Part shown: positions 47,901 to 58,274 of the stretch, in pieces
Layout: the number at the start of each line of letters is the position of its first letter
Numbering within the stretch: position 1 is the first letter of the stretch
Source: Macrostomum hystrix
Lineage: Eukaryota > Platyhelminthes > Macrostomidae
DNA: 64,000 nt
NCBI GenBank assembly: GCA_950097015.1
Contig: CATNEN010000002.1
Span: 1,178,001-1,242,000, forward strand
Direction of reading: 5' to 3'
Made by a program: the position numbers and the translations under genes
Notes under the pieces: model-generated
What the model was told of the DNA's origin: nothing
The model's database searches: none
The model's input: only the letters and a program-made list of their open reading frames with translations

Positions 47901-50900
47901 ATTTCCTAAATACTCACTTTATAAATCCCCAAACCCACTCATTCTCAAAGCCCCATTTCCTAAGTCCCTACCTCCTTTGTCCAGGCTTTAATTTTTGACT
48001 TCCTAAATCTAATAGATTTAGAAAGTGGGGATTTAGAAAGTGGAGATTTGGGATTTAAGGATTTAGAAAGTCACAAATATATTTTCAAGTATTAAAATCC
48101 CAAATCCGGATTCTAGATTCAGTCCCATCCAATCGCTTCGGCACTCACCTGAAAGCCACAAAATTCCCGCCCTTGAATTTTCTATCGAAATTATAGACCA
48201 ACAGGTCGCCGCGCATTGTGCCCACAGCGACGGCATTGTTGTCATTAGAAACGGCCACGGAGCCGAAGCCGCCAGTGAAGCCGAGCAGGGCGACGCCTGT
48301 GTAGGTGCAGCTGATCTTGCTCCAGTACCGCAGCTCCAGTCTGGCGAACTCTTTCAGCTTGATGATGTTCTTCTTCCTGACATAGTCGGGCTCGATTTTC
48401 TCATTCAGCTGCAGCAGGGTGTCCCAGGGCAGCAGCTGGGTGTAGTCGATCAGCTCGGATGTGTCTTCAACTTCGGGCACAGCTTCCGCGGGCTCGGCCG
48501 CTGCCAGAGCAGCGACAGTTGAAGCTGCTGTGGGCTTGGCCAAGCTCTTCTTCAGGCCGTGTCGCCATAGCAACGGTTTCTCTAGCTGACGATCGCGTTT
48601 CAATTTGTAATAAGTGCGCACCACGATGTCGTATTGCGGCTCGGAGGGCTTGCGACCTGGCAAAATTCCAAAGGGGATTAAAAACTCAAAATGGTCTCAT
48701 AAAATTCATTAAATAAAATTCGGGCAAATATTCGATTATATAATGAAAATATAGATTGTTAGACACGAATTTTTGCTTTAAGATACGACTCTTAACGCAG
48801 TACAAAACCTGTTAGACAAGATCGGTTACCTGTTAGACAAGATCGGTAACCTGTTAGACGATATCGGTTACCTGTTAGACAAGATCAGTAGCCTGTTAGA
48901 CGATATCGGTTACCTGTTAGACAAGATCAGTAACCTGTTAGACAAGATCAGTAACCTGTTAGACAAGATTAGCCATCTGTTAGTTAAGATCAGTAACCTG
49001 TTAGACAAGATCAGTAACCTGTTAGACAAGATCAGTAACCTGTTAGACAAAGTCAGTAATCTGTTAGTTAAGATCAGTAATCCGTTAGCTAAGATCGGTT
49101 ACCTGTTAGACAAGATTAGCAATCTGTTAGTTAAGATCAGTAACCTGTTAGACAAGATCAGTAACCTGTTAGACAAGATCGGTAACCTGTTAGACAAGAT
49201 CGGTAACCTGTTAGACAAGATCGGTAACCTGTTAGACAAGATCGGTAACCTGTTAGACAAGATCGGTAACCTGTTAGACAAGATCGGTAACCTGTTAGAC
49301 AAGATCGGTAACCTGTTAGACAAGATCAGTAGCGCATAAAAAGTACATCCGGGACGCACCTGTGAGCTGGCTGATCACAGCAGCTTCCGCCTGCCTCATG
49401 CAGCTTTGATCGGCCAGATTGGCTGCCAGACCCGTCAGGTACAGGAACTCCCGGCTGGCCAGCTGGCTGAGCTCACCGGTGGTCTCCAGAAGCAGCTCCT
49501 CGCAAACCAGTTGCACTGCGCCGGCCCACACAGCCGCCTGGGTGTCACGTGACAGCGCCTCGGCCGACTCGTGCCGCTCGCCCAGCACCAGGTCGAGGAC
49601 GCGTTCGATCTCGTCTTCCACAATGCGACGACAGGCGTGATAGGAGGGTAGTTGCCAGGGCTCGTAGCTGTTGATGCCCAGCTCGCCAGCGTAGGGTCGC
49701 AGCATTGCGGCGCGCCGCCGAGCGAGCTCGCGACGACGACGATTGATCCGAGCCTCCTCGGTTGCGAGCTGCTGGCGCGTCTGCTGAACTGTCTCAACAA
49801 CTGGTTCCGGGTGCCTGAGTAAGGAGCAGAATGGTTGTAGGGCGGAGCACAGTTTAGGAAACAGTCTAACAGGGTTGATAGGAAACTGTCTAACAGATTT
49901 CACCGCTCATGTCTAGCAGGTATCACCGGTTATGTCTAACAGGTATCACCGGTCATGTCTAAGAGATGTCACCGGTCATGTCTAACAGGTATCACCGATC
50001 ATGTCTAACATGTGCCACCGGTCATGTCTAACAGATGTCACCGGTCATGTCTAACAGGTGTCACAGATGTCTAACAGATGTCACCGGTCATAAAAGATGT
50101 CACCGGTCATAACAGGTATCACCGGTTATGTCTAACAGGTATCACCGGTTTTGTCTAACAGGTGTCACAGATGTATAACAGATGTCACTGGTCATGTCTA
50201 ACAGGTATCACCGGTCATGTCTAACAGGTGTCATCCGATTAGTTACTCTAAGGATCGCCAATCAAAAGAGGCTAAAATCCCAGAAATTTTCTAACTTCTT
50301 TCGGTAGACCTCCGGATCGCCGGGCACCCTGGAGCCGATCTTCTCCCAGCGGTACTGGAAAGTCTTTGGCAGGGCGTCGTCAACAAAAGGCGGCGACAAC
50401 GGCCGGCCGTCGAACTCGCGGCGCTGGTCGCGGAGGGCGTTACGTTTGTGCAGCAGAGCCTCGCGCTCATGATTCAGCCGATCTGAAAATGGATTGTGGG
50501 ATTTTATTTGTTTTAATACCTGCATTATACCATGTCACTTAAATGCTTTTTCGCTTGAAACTGTTAGATAGGATAAAAGTTAGTTAGGCATAATTAAGAC
50601 CTGTTAGACTAAATCAGAACCTTTTGGACTAAATCAGAACCTGTTAGACTAAATCAGAACCTGTTAGACTAAATCAGGACCTGTTAGACAAGATCAGAAA
50701 CCTGTTAGACAAGATCAGAAACCTGTTAGACAAGATCAGAAACCTGTTAGACAAGATCAGAAACCTGTTAGACTGGACCAGAGACTATAAGACAGAAACT
50801 TAACTGTTAGACAGAAATGGAAACTGTTAGACAGGAGCAGAAGCAGTTAGACGGGAATAAAATATGTTAGACAGAAACTTAAACTGTTAGACAGGGCCAG

Positions 50901-51336
50901 ACACTGTTGGACAGGATCAAAATCAGTTAGACAGAACAGAAACTGTTAGTGCAAGTTGCTCACCAATGCGGCCTCTGTAAGCATCTCTAAGCTGGTTGGT
51001 CTGCTCTCTCCTGTCCATCAAGATGCTCTGGTATCCAGCTGCAGTTGCAGCCCCAAACGCCGGCGAGCCTGACCCGACCTGTTGACCCGCGGGTCCTCGG
51101 TAGGCCATCTCGCTGATGGCCTGTCGGAAATACCTGCTGGTCGGCACCGGAACAGAAACAGCAGCCGTGGCCGCGCCCTGCAGTCGGGTCTCGTGCAGCA
51201 GGCGATTCTGCCGCTCCCAGTTGTTCTTGATCTGCATCAGGGCCAGGTCGCCCTCGTCTGGCACCGCGCCAGCGCCTTCTTCATCATCACCGGTGGCTCG
51301 CCTGACGAACCTGTAGGTGCGTTTGGTGCCAGCCAT
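44951..51336 (-). CDS. WD-repeat protein with N-terminal coiled coil, probably axonemal
   Basis: Seven minus-strand exons: 51336-50964, 50482-50296, 49814-49360, 48656-48149, 47352-46542, 46426-46082, 45793-44951; phases 1,2,1,2,0,0 match and give 1173 residues. The N-terminal half is charged and helical (NNWERQNRLLHETRLQ; ARINRRRRELARRRAAML). Later parts show WD-type blades: AVAVGTMRGDLLVYNF, SVVSVHASGDVRVWSV, FFTIDSAGYLAVWRY and VNIFGTVSFYSL. It has Gln tracts at 47282-47310 and 47130-47155 and an Ala-rich C-terminus. The layout recalls axonemal WD proteins (dynein intermediate chains, CFAP/WDR93-like); I cannot name the ortholog. Every intron and the 3' end holds a minisatellite. The intron 4 acceptor (TTATTAAG) is weak. 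Confidence 0.85.
45828..46078. repeat. 27-bp minisatellite in WD-gene intron 6
   Basis: About nine copies, core ACTCAAAGTGTCATGATT plus CACCGTCAT or GACCGTCAT, alternating. It fills almost the whole 288-bp intron, up to within a few bases of the donor at 46081. Confidence 0.95.
46434..46530. repeat. About 22-bp tandem repeat in WD-gene intron 5
   Basis: Four to five copies with core CTGTTAGACATGGTAC on the plus strand, filling most of a 115-bp intron. It shares CTGTTAGA with six other arrays. Confidence 0.85.
47560..47960. repeat. 17-bp degenerate minisatellite in WD-gene intron 4
   Basis: About 20 copies, core CTTTCTAAATCCCCACT, diverged at both ends. Part of it (47679-47735) is present as a perfect inverted copy at 48015-48071 in the same intron. 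Confidence 0.88.
48015..48071. repeat. Perfect 57-bp inverted copy of array segment 47679-47735
   Basis: The reverse complement of 48015-48071 matches 47679-47735 at all 57 positions; the match ends sharply on both sides. The spacer is 279 bp. In the pre-mRNA the two arms could pair in a long hairpin within intron 4. Confidence 0.95.
48757..49335. repeat. 21-bp minisatellite in WD-gene intron 3
   Basis: About 27 copies, core ACCTGTTAGACAAGATC with GGTA, AGTA or GGTT ends. Runs of identical variants (GATCGGTA x8 at the 49170-49310 side) show local spread. It shares CTGTTAGA with other arrays. Confidence 0.95.
49880..50235. repeat. 23-bp minisatellite in WD-gene intron 2
   Basis: About 15 copies, core TGTCTAACAGGTATCACC. 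Here the shared core is inverted (TCTAACAG on plus). Some units are shortened. It is nearly continuous from the exon 3 acceptor side to close to the exon 2 donor. Confidence 0.93.
50570..50950. repeat. 20-21-bp minisatellite in WD-gene intron 1
   Basis: About 17 copies, core ACCTGTTAGACAAGATCAG with progressive drift to CTGTTAGACAGAAACTTAAA toward the exon 1 side. It shares CTGTTAGA with other arrays. Confidence 0.9.
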
Positions 51337-51789
51337 TGAGTCAGGTCTCCATAGTGCTCAAAGCTGTTGTTAACGTGCTTTTTTTCTTTAACACTATCAG
51401 TTCTGAGCACACTGGAGTCGGGGGCTGCGCGATTTTGGGCGCACTGGACTCTGCCGCACACTGAACAATGTACTCACAGCATGAGCTGCTGCTATGTACA
51501 CTCATTCCAACTCTCTCACCTGACCAAAAACCTCTGCTCCGCTGCAATCTTCTTCAGCCATATAGAAAATATAATTTCTTTTTTTAAAGACTAGGCACAC
51601 AAGCACACAGCAGCATTACACAATGAGAACTCATTCCGAGAGCAAGCTCTATACTGCTAGTGCGTGCCATTTGCATTTACCCTTTTCAAGTCCCGCTGTG
51701 GTGCGAGCAGTCAATTTACACCGACTTAACACTTCACAGCTTCTCTGACTACGAGCAGTATGTTCAGCTTCTAATGACGAAACAATTCT

Positions 51790-51892
51790 GGTTGACACTG
51801 AGAACAGCGCCTGTTAGACACTGAGAACAGCGCCTGTTAGACACTGAGAACAGCGCCTGTTAGACACTGAGAACAGTACCTGTTAGACACTG
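51790..51892. repeat. 23-bp tandem repeat with CTGTTAGACACTG core
   Basis: Four and a half copies, core CCTGTTAGACACTGAGAAC, almost identical. It lies about 450 bp upstream of the WD-gene start codon. Confidence 0.9.
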
Positions 51893-52389
51893 CTCTAGCA
51901 GGATGAGTTGAATAACTTCATACGATCTTTGCAAATTAAAGAGCAACATAAATTAAGCAGTTCCTTTAAATTACTGCTCCTTTTATAAAGCACTACTTGA
52001 AGTAGTATATTATTGGTGAATTAAAATTTAGGCAACATCCCATTGATTCACAAGTAATACTGTATTGTGTACTTTAAATTAAAAGCAGTAGGACAACTGC
52101 TAAGAAAAGTGGCATCTTGAAATGATAATTAACAGCTGCATAAAATTATTGATAATCCGAATGATCCAAAATGTAAAGCAGTATGTAGAGTACATTGAGT
52201 ATTTTTCCGTGCTGTACATAATGTGTTAGTAGACATGCCGAATACAATATTAGATTTGTTAAGAATAACGCTTTCTTACCCGGAAAAGACCACGGTAGCA
52301 TTTCAAATTATCATAGCCTACTTCACTTTCGTGATAAGTTCACAATCGTTGAGATTAACTTACCTAGCACTGCCTAGATATTCAATGAT

Positions 52390-52740
52390 TCTTGTCGAAG
52401 ACCCTGGTGACAAGGGCAACTAGCATTGCTCTGTGTTAAACTCTTTGTAGAATCCATATTGGTTCAATTGGTTCAAGGAAGTTAACAATCAACAACATCA
52501 GCCGACATGGTTACAATATGAAATTTTGAACAAGATGGTGATTTTGGCTACCAGACGCCCTGACGAGAATCGTTGAAATATCTCAAAGATGCCGATGTTT
52601 TGCGATTCTGAAAGTTGTTTCAATGGAAAGAGCGGAAAAGGCCTTGTTTTCATGTCGATTGGTTGAATATTTTGGGATGCAGAAAAATGTGGGTATTTGA
52701 AATACCCTCGAGTCTTTCTACTGTTAAGAATTTGAAATTT
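52390..52740 (+). repeat. Dispersed repeat family C
   Basis: Aligns with 9620-10015 from CGAAGACCCTGGTGACAAGG to the TTGAATATTTTGGGATGCAG block, and its 3' part with 54440-54600. No coding potential. Confidence 0.65.
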
Positions 52741-52826
52741 GCGAGAAATAAAAAGTCGCAATGAAGGGGGCACTTTTAGCTAGTCTACATAACTAAATCC
52801 AAGAAAATCATTTGGACTAGCAAATT

Positions 52827-53489
52827 TCATTGATTGCTGTTGCACTCGAGATCCGAAATAATCTTGTCACTAAAGACTGCTTCGCGTTTAAGCTGGGTCT
52901 GCAGCTCATCAGACTGTTGGTGCATCTGCACCACTTCGGTCACCTTGGCACCAGAGACAGCCGCGGCTGCGGCTGCTGCAAGATCAGCGGAGGGCGGCGG
53001 AAATCGTCTGGAATACCTCACCGATGGATTCCGCGACAGGGGCGGCTGGGACAAGCGCTGCTGGTCGATCTGCCTGGCCAGCAGTTCTTCCATTCCGTTA
53101 GCTTCAGAGGCTGGAGATAATTCCAAATTCTGCAGCTCGTCCTGATCCTCAAGATTGGCTGAAGGTCGACGACTCGATGGCGACAGTCGGAAGCTTGCAG
53201 TGGGAGACAGGGCTAGAAGCGTCGGCTTCTCAGGCACTTGAAGAAGCTGCTTCTGCTGCTCCAGCCGCTGTTGCTGCTGCTTCAACAGCTGCAGTCTGCG
53301 CTCATCTTCTTCAGACAAGAAGCTGGCATTGTCATAGTAACAGCCCGCTGTCATGCTTTTTCCGCCTGCAGACTTTTGCTTTCTGCGAAAGAGACCTTTT
53401 AGGAAAACAAAAAATGTTTCTTGAATCACAGTCTGATCGATTCTTAAACGACTGGGCCCATAAATAACTTTCATATATGCGTGGGCCAC
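52827..53489 (-). CDS. Unidentified coiled-coil, Ala/Gln-rich protein, 3' exon
   Basis: Open frame on the minus strand ending at 52827 (stop after DLECNSNQ). The part from 53395 on is preceded by a good acceptor (TTTTTTGTTTTCCTAAAAG), so the true coding part is probably a last exon, 53395-52827, entered in phase 1; upstream exons were not found. Alternatively translation starts at ATG 53489 without splicing. Visible: a basic stretch (FRRKQK), a Glu/Gln-rich coiled coil (EEDERRLQLLKQQQQRLEQQ), Ser/Pro-rich segments, an Ala tract and a helical end. No family is recognised. The stop region and 3' flank are duplicated at 54600-54690. Confidence 0.45.
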   Translation of the reverse strand: MAHAYMKVIYGPSRLRIDQTVIQETFFVFLKGLFRRKQKSAGGKSMTAGCYYDNASFLSEEDERRLQLLKQQQQRLEQQKQLLQVPEKPTLLALSPTASFRLSPSSRRPSANLEDQDELQNLELSPASEANGMEELLARQIDQQRLSQPPLSRNPSVRYSRRFPPPSADLAAAAAAAVSGAKVTEVVQMHQQSDELQTQLKREAVFSDKIISDLECNSNQ

Positions 53490-54439
53490 GGAAGAATGGG
53501 GGAAACCGCGTTCAGCAGGAAGTCGTTTAGCTGACTCACGTGGAGCAGGGGGTAAGGGAGGGTAGACTTATGGGATTATCGATCTGTTAAAAAACGAACC
53601 ATTTTAGGAAAAGCCTGCAAAAGCCGAAGCCGATACTTGAAGCGGAATGGGGGGCTGCTACTGCGCAACCCTCTACCTAAAAATGTTGTCCCTGCTGGAT
53701 CAGCTCAGTACTGCGTATGCACAGCTGCATGGAAGGCCATAAAAATAGCTTGCGCCTAAACCTGAATCAGAACTCTGCTAGCTCTCGTCTGACCCGGTTA
53801 CTATGGCAACAAGAATGATCGCGGAACGAGGCACGTGACTATAAGCATTTTCAAACAGACACAATGATCTGAGATTAGAACCATACTGTATTTAGACAAG
53901 ATTTCTCAAAATGGGATCGGTCCGTTAATCCGACAGTACTATTGCTAATCAAGGAAACCCAGCAATTTATGTCTACTCACGCAATGCAAACGGGGGCTTG
54001 CTAGTTGCCGAGTCCGATCCCCCGGACTTACTAGCTGACCCACTGGCTTGTTCCTTATTCAGACTTTAGCAATGACAATTTTTTCTCAAGTCTATCGCGA
54101 AACCATCTATAAAAACTTTTTCGGTGATTTCCCTGAGCATTTGAGGCACAATTACAGGTTTATAAGGGCCAGCTGCTATGAAGAGCCTTATCTTGGAGTG
54201 TAGTCATGACCTACAGTCAAAATGAGACTGTACATTAACTCTTACCTGTGTGTACAATACTTTACTGTCTATTACTTTGTGTCACGAGTTTTTCAACGCA
54301 ATGAAGTTTGAGCATAGCTCAAGCAGTCAGTGCGTTCTCTCAATGAAGACTAAATATGAGATATACGTGTTTTAGGTTTTTCAAACAATCAATAAAACAG
54401 TGCGAGTAGAAACTGCCATTTTAACGAATATACTAATCC

Positions 54440-54695
54440 AAGGAGATAATTCAACGGAAAGAGCGGAAATTTCAGGCCTTGTTTTTCATGTCGAATGGTT
54501 GAATATTTTGGGATGCAGAAAAATGTGGGTATTTGAAATACCCTCGAGTCTTTCTACTTTTAAGAATGTGAAATTTGCGAGAAAAAAGTCGTAATGAAGG
54601 GGGCACTTTTAGCTAGTCTACATAACTAAATCTAAGAAAATCATTTGGACTAGCAAATTCCATTGCTTGCTGTTGCACTCGAGACACAAAATAAC
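54440..54695 (+). repeat. Second copy of the 52615-52865 segment
   Basis: About 250 bp nearly identical to 52615-52865 in the same orientation: the 3' half of repeat family C plus TTTTAGCTAGTCTACATAAC, CATTTGGACTAGC and TGCTGTTGCACTCGAGA. The last block corresponds to the end of the coding exon of the 52827 gene, so this is a duplicated gene end. Confidence 0.85.
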
Positions 54696-55426
54696 CTCGG
54701 AAGGATTTAGGATGAATAAAAGTACGTACGATGCACTTTTTTAATCTGCGATAAATTCGATGATCGACGAGCACGAGTAGAAAGTACGAGTACTCAAGGA
54801 TCTGAGAAGATATCTGGGACAAATTTGAGGACCTGAGCTGGATTTGAGTCTATAAAGTTAATTCAAGGATGTGGGATTCAAAAAGTTTCAAATAAGGACA
54901 AACACACTTTTCAGTCGAGATCGATATTGAAAGTACGAGATAGATAGGTAAAATACAAAATAGTCTACAATCACGATATTGTCTTCAGGATCAAAAAATA
55001 GATCGTTAAAGACTCTGTGTCGACTTTGCAACTAACTAGCGTATATTTTGTTAAAATTATGGCGCTAAAATCACAATTTATCGCAGAAAAGAAACAATAC
55101 ATACTACTTGATGCAAGTAGAGTAGTAGAAACAGAACTAAAATTTGGTCATTTTAGTTTAGAAAATTTGGGAAAGATTTTCGAAAAGCGAAAAAAACCGA
55201 AACGAAAATAACGAAACTCTAGATATTTTACGGTTATATAAAAGGAGGCACTCAATTAGCAAAGCAGGAATAAACTGGAGTTGTTAAAGCAAGTTTCATA
55301 CATAAAAATAATTGATAATCATAATTCACAAAGAAAACTCTATTTACAAAAGGTTTGGTAGATTTTCTAAATTGTGTTATGAAAAGTTTGACACACGAGA
55401 ATCAGTGTTCAGATTTTTATGTTGAT

Positions 55427-55432
55427 TTTATT
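55427..55432 (-). terminator. Candidate polyadenylation signal for EMRE gene
   Basis: TTTATT on plus (AATAAA on minus), 104 bp downstream of the EMRE stop codon. Confidence 0.55.
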
Positions 55433-55535
55433 ACTAAATTGTACAAAAGAGGAGAATTCTGTAAGTAGTTTGTAAATATGAGAGAATACATGGACGCAAT
55501 TGTAAAACTGTTCACAATGGTTAGATTAGACTTGT

Positions 55536-55850
55536 CTAATCATCGTCATCCTCCGGCACAAAGATGTCATTCTCCTCCAGAAAGGCGGCACTCTCGCGGC
55601 TGATTCCGGCGCCAATCAGCAGCGAAGGCACAAGCAGCAGCACAGCACGGGCCATGCCGAATCTGGTGCGGAGCGGCTTATCGTGCAGCGCACCGGTGTC
55701 CCTGTAGGCGCCAGCCGAGCCGTCGTAGCACCTGACTGGCGGCGGCGGCGGCGGGTCGGCAGCCGAGAAGCGAGCTCTCAACGGTGACGAAGAGTTGAGC
55801 ACGGTTGAGAAGCCGCGCCTGGCTACTGACATCAGTAGGATTGGACGCAT
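55536..55850 (-). CDS. SMDT1: Essential MCU regulator, mitochondrial (EMRE)
   Basis: Single-exon frame of 104 residues; human EMRE has 107. EMRE is a single-pass inner-membrane protein that holds the MCU pore open and couples it to the MICU gatekeepers. The N-terminus is Arg/Ser-rich without acidic residues (MRPILLMSVARRGFSTVLNS), as in a mitochondrial presequence. A Pro-rich linker follows, then the transmembrane helix (about 65-83, FGMARAVLLLVPSLLIGAG), then the diagnostic C-terminus: AAFLEENDIFVPEDDDD, almost the vertebrate sequence with its acidic tail. The symbol is given by homology. The start ATG at 55850 is the only one that keeps the presequence; an ATG at codon 7 would shorten it. 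Confidence 0.92.
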   Translation of the reverse strand: MRPILLMSVARRGFSTVLNSSSPLRARFSAADPPPPPPVRCYDGSAGAYRDTGALHDKPLRTRFGMARAVLLLVPSLLIGAGISRESAAFLEENDIFVPEDDDD

Positions 55851-56024
55851 GCTCTAGAGGAAATAATAAACCGATTGGAGTAGCAGGGATGACGCTGAAA
55901 GTGTGGGATTTTATAAACAAAATATTGATGACTTTTCCAGTAGACTTAATAAATGACGTCACATCAGTTTTTTCAAAACATGCACGTCCTTAGATCGGGG
56001 AGGGGGCTATATTCGCAGGAGGAC

Positions 56025-56330
56025 TGCGGGCACATCATTTGGTGACACGCTATCAGCAAGGATACAATTCTGCCCGTTTCGCTGACTCCTGAGCACACAC
56101 GCACACAGATACCGTACGCAGGCACCACTTACATACTACCCTTTCACTGTGCCTTAGAAGTTGGCCCTCGACGGCGTAAATTGCATGACAAACCTCCAAG
56201 ACTTCTCTCCGCGGTTGCGCACCAAATGAATGTGGCCTCGCCGCGGATTCGAGCTAAGGGACCTTGGTGCGAGAGGCAAACGCGTCAACCGCTCTGCCAC
56301 TCACCTCCAAGGCACAGTAAGAGTATATAC
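56025..56330 (-). mobile_element. tRNA-derived SINE, family B
   Basis: On the minus strand the head reads GAGTGGCAGAGCGGTTGACG (A box) and AGCTCGAATCC (B box), then GCGGCGAGGCCACATTC. The body has CTCAGGAGTCAGCGAAACGG and the tail GTGTCACCAAATGATGTGCC. It matches 10540-10855 over its length. Confidence 0.72.
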
Positions 56331-56334
56331 TGTC

Positions 56335-56430
56335 TGACGATGAGAAAGTTAGGGCAGATGAACATACCTGTGTACATGTGCACGGTATTTGAGAGTGTGT
56401 TAAGGGGTCAGCGGAAAGAGCAGAATAGCC
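56335..56430 (+). mobile_element. SINE family B body fragment
   Basis: GATGAGAAAGTTAGGGCAGATG, an ACCTGTGTAC stretch and GGGGTCAGCGGAAAGAGCAG match the body of the neighbouring copy in the opposite orientation, placing two copies head to head. Confidence 0.5.
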
Positions 56431-57065
56431 TCCTCGATGGCTGCGGGTCGACTGTCGCAATTGATGGGTCATTGTATGTTAAATCCCGTAGCAATTGGGA
56501 TCATTAAACTAGGAAAAGTGCTAACAATCAATCAGTCATAGAAACAGTTTCTCAGTCGGGTGCCAACTCATAGAGGACCTCTTTGCGTGGATAAAACAAA
56601 CACGCAAAGCACGCGCACCCGGAGACAGCAGCATCCTTAAAGTCCCTCGTTGGGCGCCGAAAAGTCGCGCCTCTGATCGGGGAAAAATCAACGAAGAGCG
56701 AAATAAAAAAGAATGAAAAAGTCTAGTGGATTTAGGGTCAGAGAATTAAAGGCACGGTACCCAGTCCGGAGGTAAAATGCAAATTAATGGCCGCGATGAA
56801 AATGCTGCTGCTGCTGCTTAAACCTGTACAGCCTCCTGGCCATTGTGCCGTTCGCTTTAATTCCCCTCTATTCAAGCTGAGCTTTTGTACCACATAAAGC
56901 AAAAAATATTTGTGGGCGGAGTTGGTTGTAATCCATGCTGCACTTGAGATAAACAGCCGCGTGTTAATAATTAATTTCTTAAATGACTATTTTACTTATC
57001 CATCTTCCAGTGCACAATTATTTGAGTATTATGTTTACTTACTTTCGTAAGTTAAATCTAAAACT

Positions 57066-57545
57066 AAATTCACAAGTCACCCCACATGCCTTCAGTCTAT
57101 CTTCTATCCTTCAGTCCATCCGCTGTCTTTTCATGATCCTTCAGTCCATCCGCCGTAATTTCGTGATCTTTCTGTCTATCCACTGTCTTTTCGTGATCTC
57201 TGAGTCTATCCGCTGTGATTTCGTGATCTTTGAGTTCATCTGCTGTCTTTTCGTGATCTTTTTGTCCATCCGCTGTGATTTCGTGATCTTTGAGTCCATC
57301 CGCTGTCTTTTCGTGATCTTTGAGTCCATCCGCTGTCTTTTCGTGATCTTTGAGTCCATCCGCTGTCTTTTCGTGATCTTTCAGTCCATCCGCTGTGATT
57401 TCGTGATCTTTGAGTCTATCCACTGTCTTTTCGTGATCTCTGAGTCCATCCGCTGTGATTTCGTGATCTTTGAGTCCATCCGCTGTCTTTTCGTGATCCT
57501 TCAGTCCATATCCACTAACATATTCACTAATATGTTCCCATGATC
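57066..57545. repeat. 30-bp minisatellite
   Basis: About 15 copies, with the parts GTGATCTTTGAGTCCATC and CGCTGTCTTTTC (or CGCTGTGATTTC). Unit length is a multiple of three, so both strands keep short open frames by chance. Confidence 0.93.
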
Positions 57546-58268
57546 TTTCAGTATATCAGCTAATGTTCATTCGAGAGCTTCGAGTCTATTTACAGGAACT
57601 TATAAAGTATTTTCCCACACGTTTGTCAAAATAGGCAGACCTTAAAAAATTAAAATTTAACTTTTCTACACAATGCCATAGCCCTATTCAAGTCACTACC
57701 ATAGTATAGTGACCAGTTTAGACCAGTTTTAGCTTAATGATAACTGTAACTGTTAGAGAATGAGAGCCTGCCTAAAATTTAAAGCATATCATCACGATCA
57801 AGGCCTTAAATATGTGAAGAATAAGCTAGCCAATCATAATGGTCAAAGAGAATGCAGCAATACGGTACTTATACCAACAGTAATATTTGAAAAACTATAA
57901 TTATATGGGCTGGAAGGCTAGAGTAGGAAGCACCTGTCATTCAGCTAGTCAGTCAGTCAATAGGCCATGCATCTGCCTAGGTCTCCAATATAATCTAATA
58001 TAGCTAAGAGTCGGCATGCGATTTCTATTCAAGTGACTTTTAGAAAAATCGATTACGAGGGTAGAATAAACATCTGATTTGCCGCTATTTGGGGAATAGC
58101 AAGTAGAGGATTGCTATGAAAACTACCGAATATTGCGAATTCAGGAACGGATACACACTAGAGGACTACTTTTTCCGATCTTAAATCTTTCGTTAAAATT
58201 ATAAAAATAATAGAATAAGACTCGAAAAACAAACCAGAGTGATCAACAATATCTTTGAGAAATGTTTT

Positions 58269-58274
58269 TTTAAT
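58269..58274 (-). terminator. Candidate polyadenylation signal ATTAAA for eL41
   Basis: TTTAAT on plus (ATTAAA on minus), 136 bp downstream of the eL41 stop codon, the common second-choice hexamer. Confidence 0.45.

Larger units (their letters stand above)
51337..52826. other. Intergenic region upstream of the WD-repeat gene
   Basis: Presumed promoter and 5' UTR of the WD-repeat gene, a short CTGTTAGA array (51790-51892) and a family C dispersed repeat (52390-52740). No gene recognised. Confidence 0.5.
53490..55535. other. Region without recognised genes
   Basis: Could contain upstream exons of the 52827-53489 gene, but none is convincing. It contains the duplicated segment 54440-54695. The rest is AT-rich single-copy-looking sequence. 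Confidence 0.4.
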
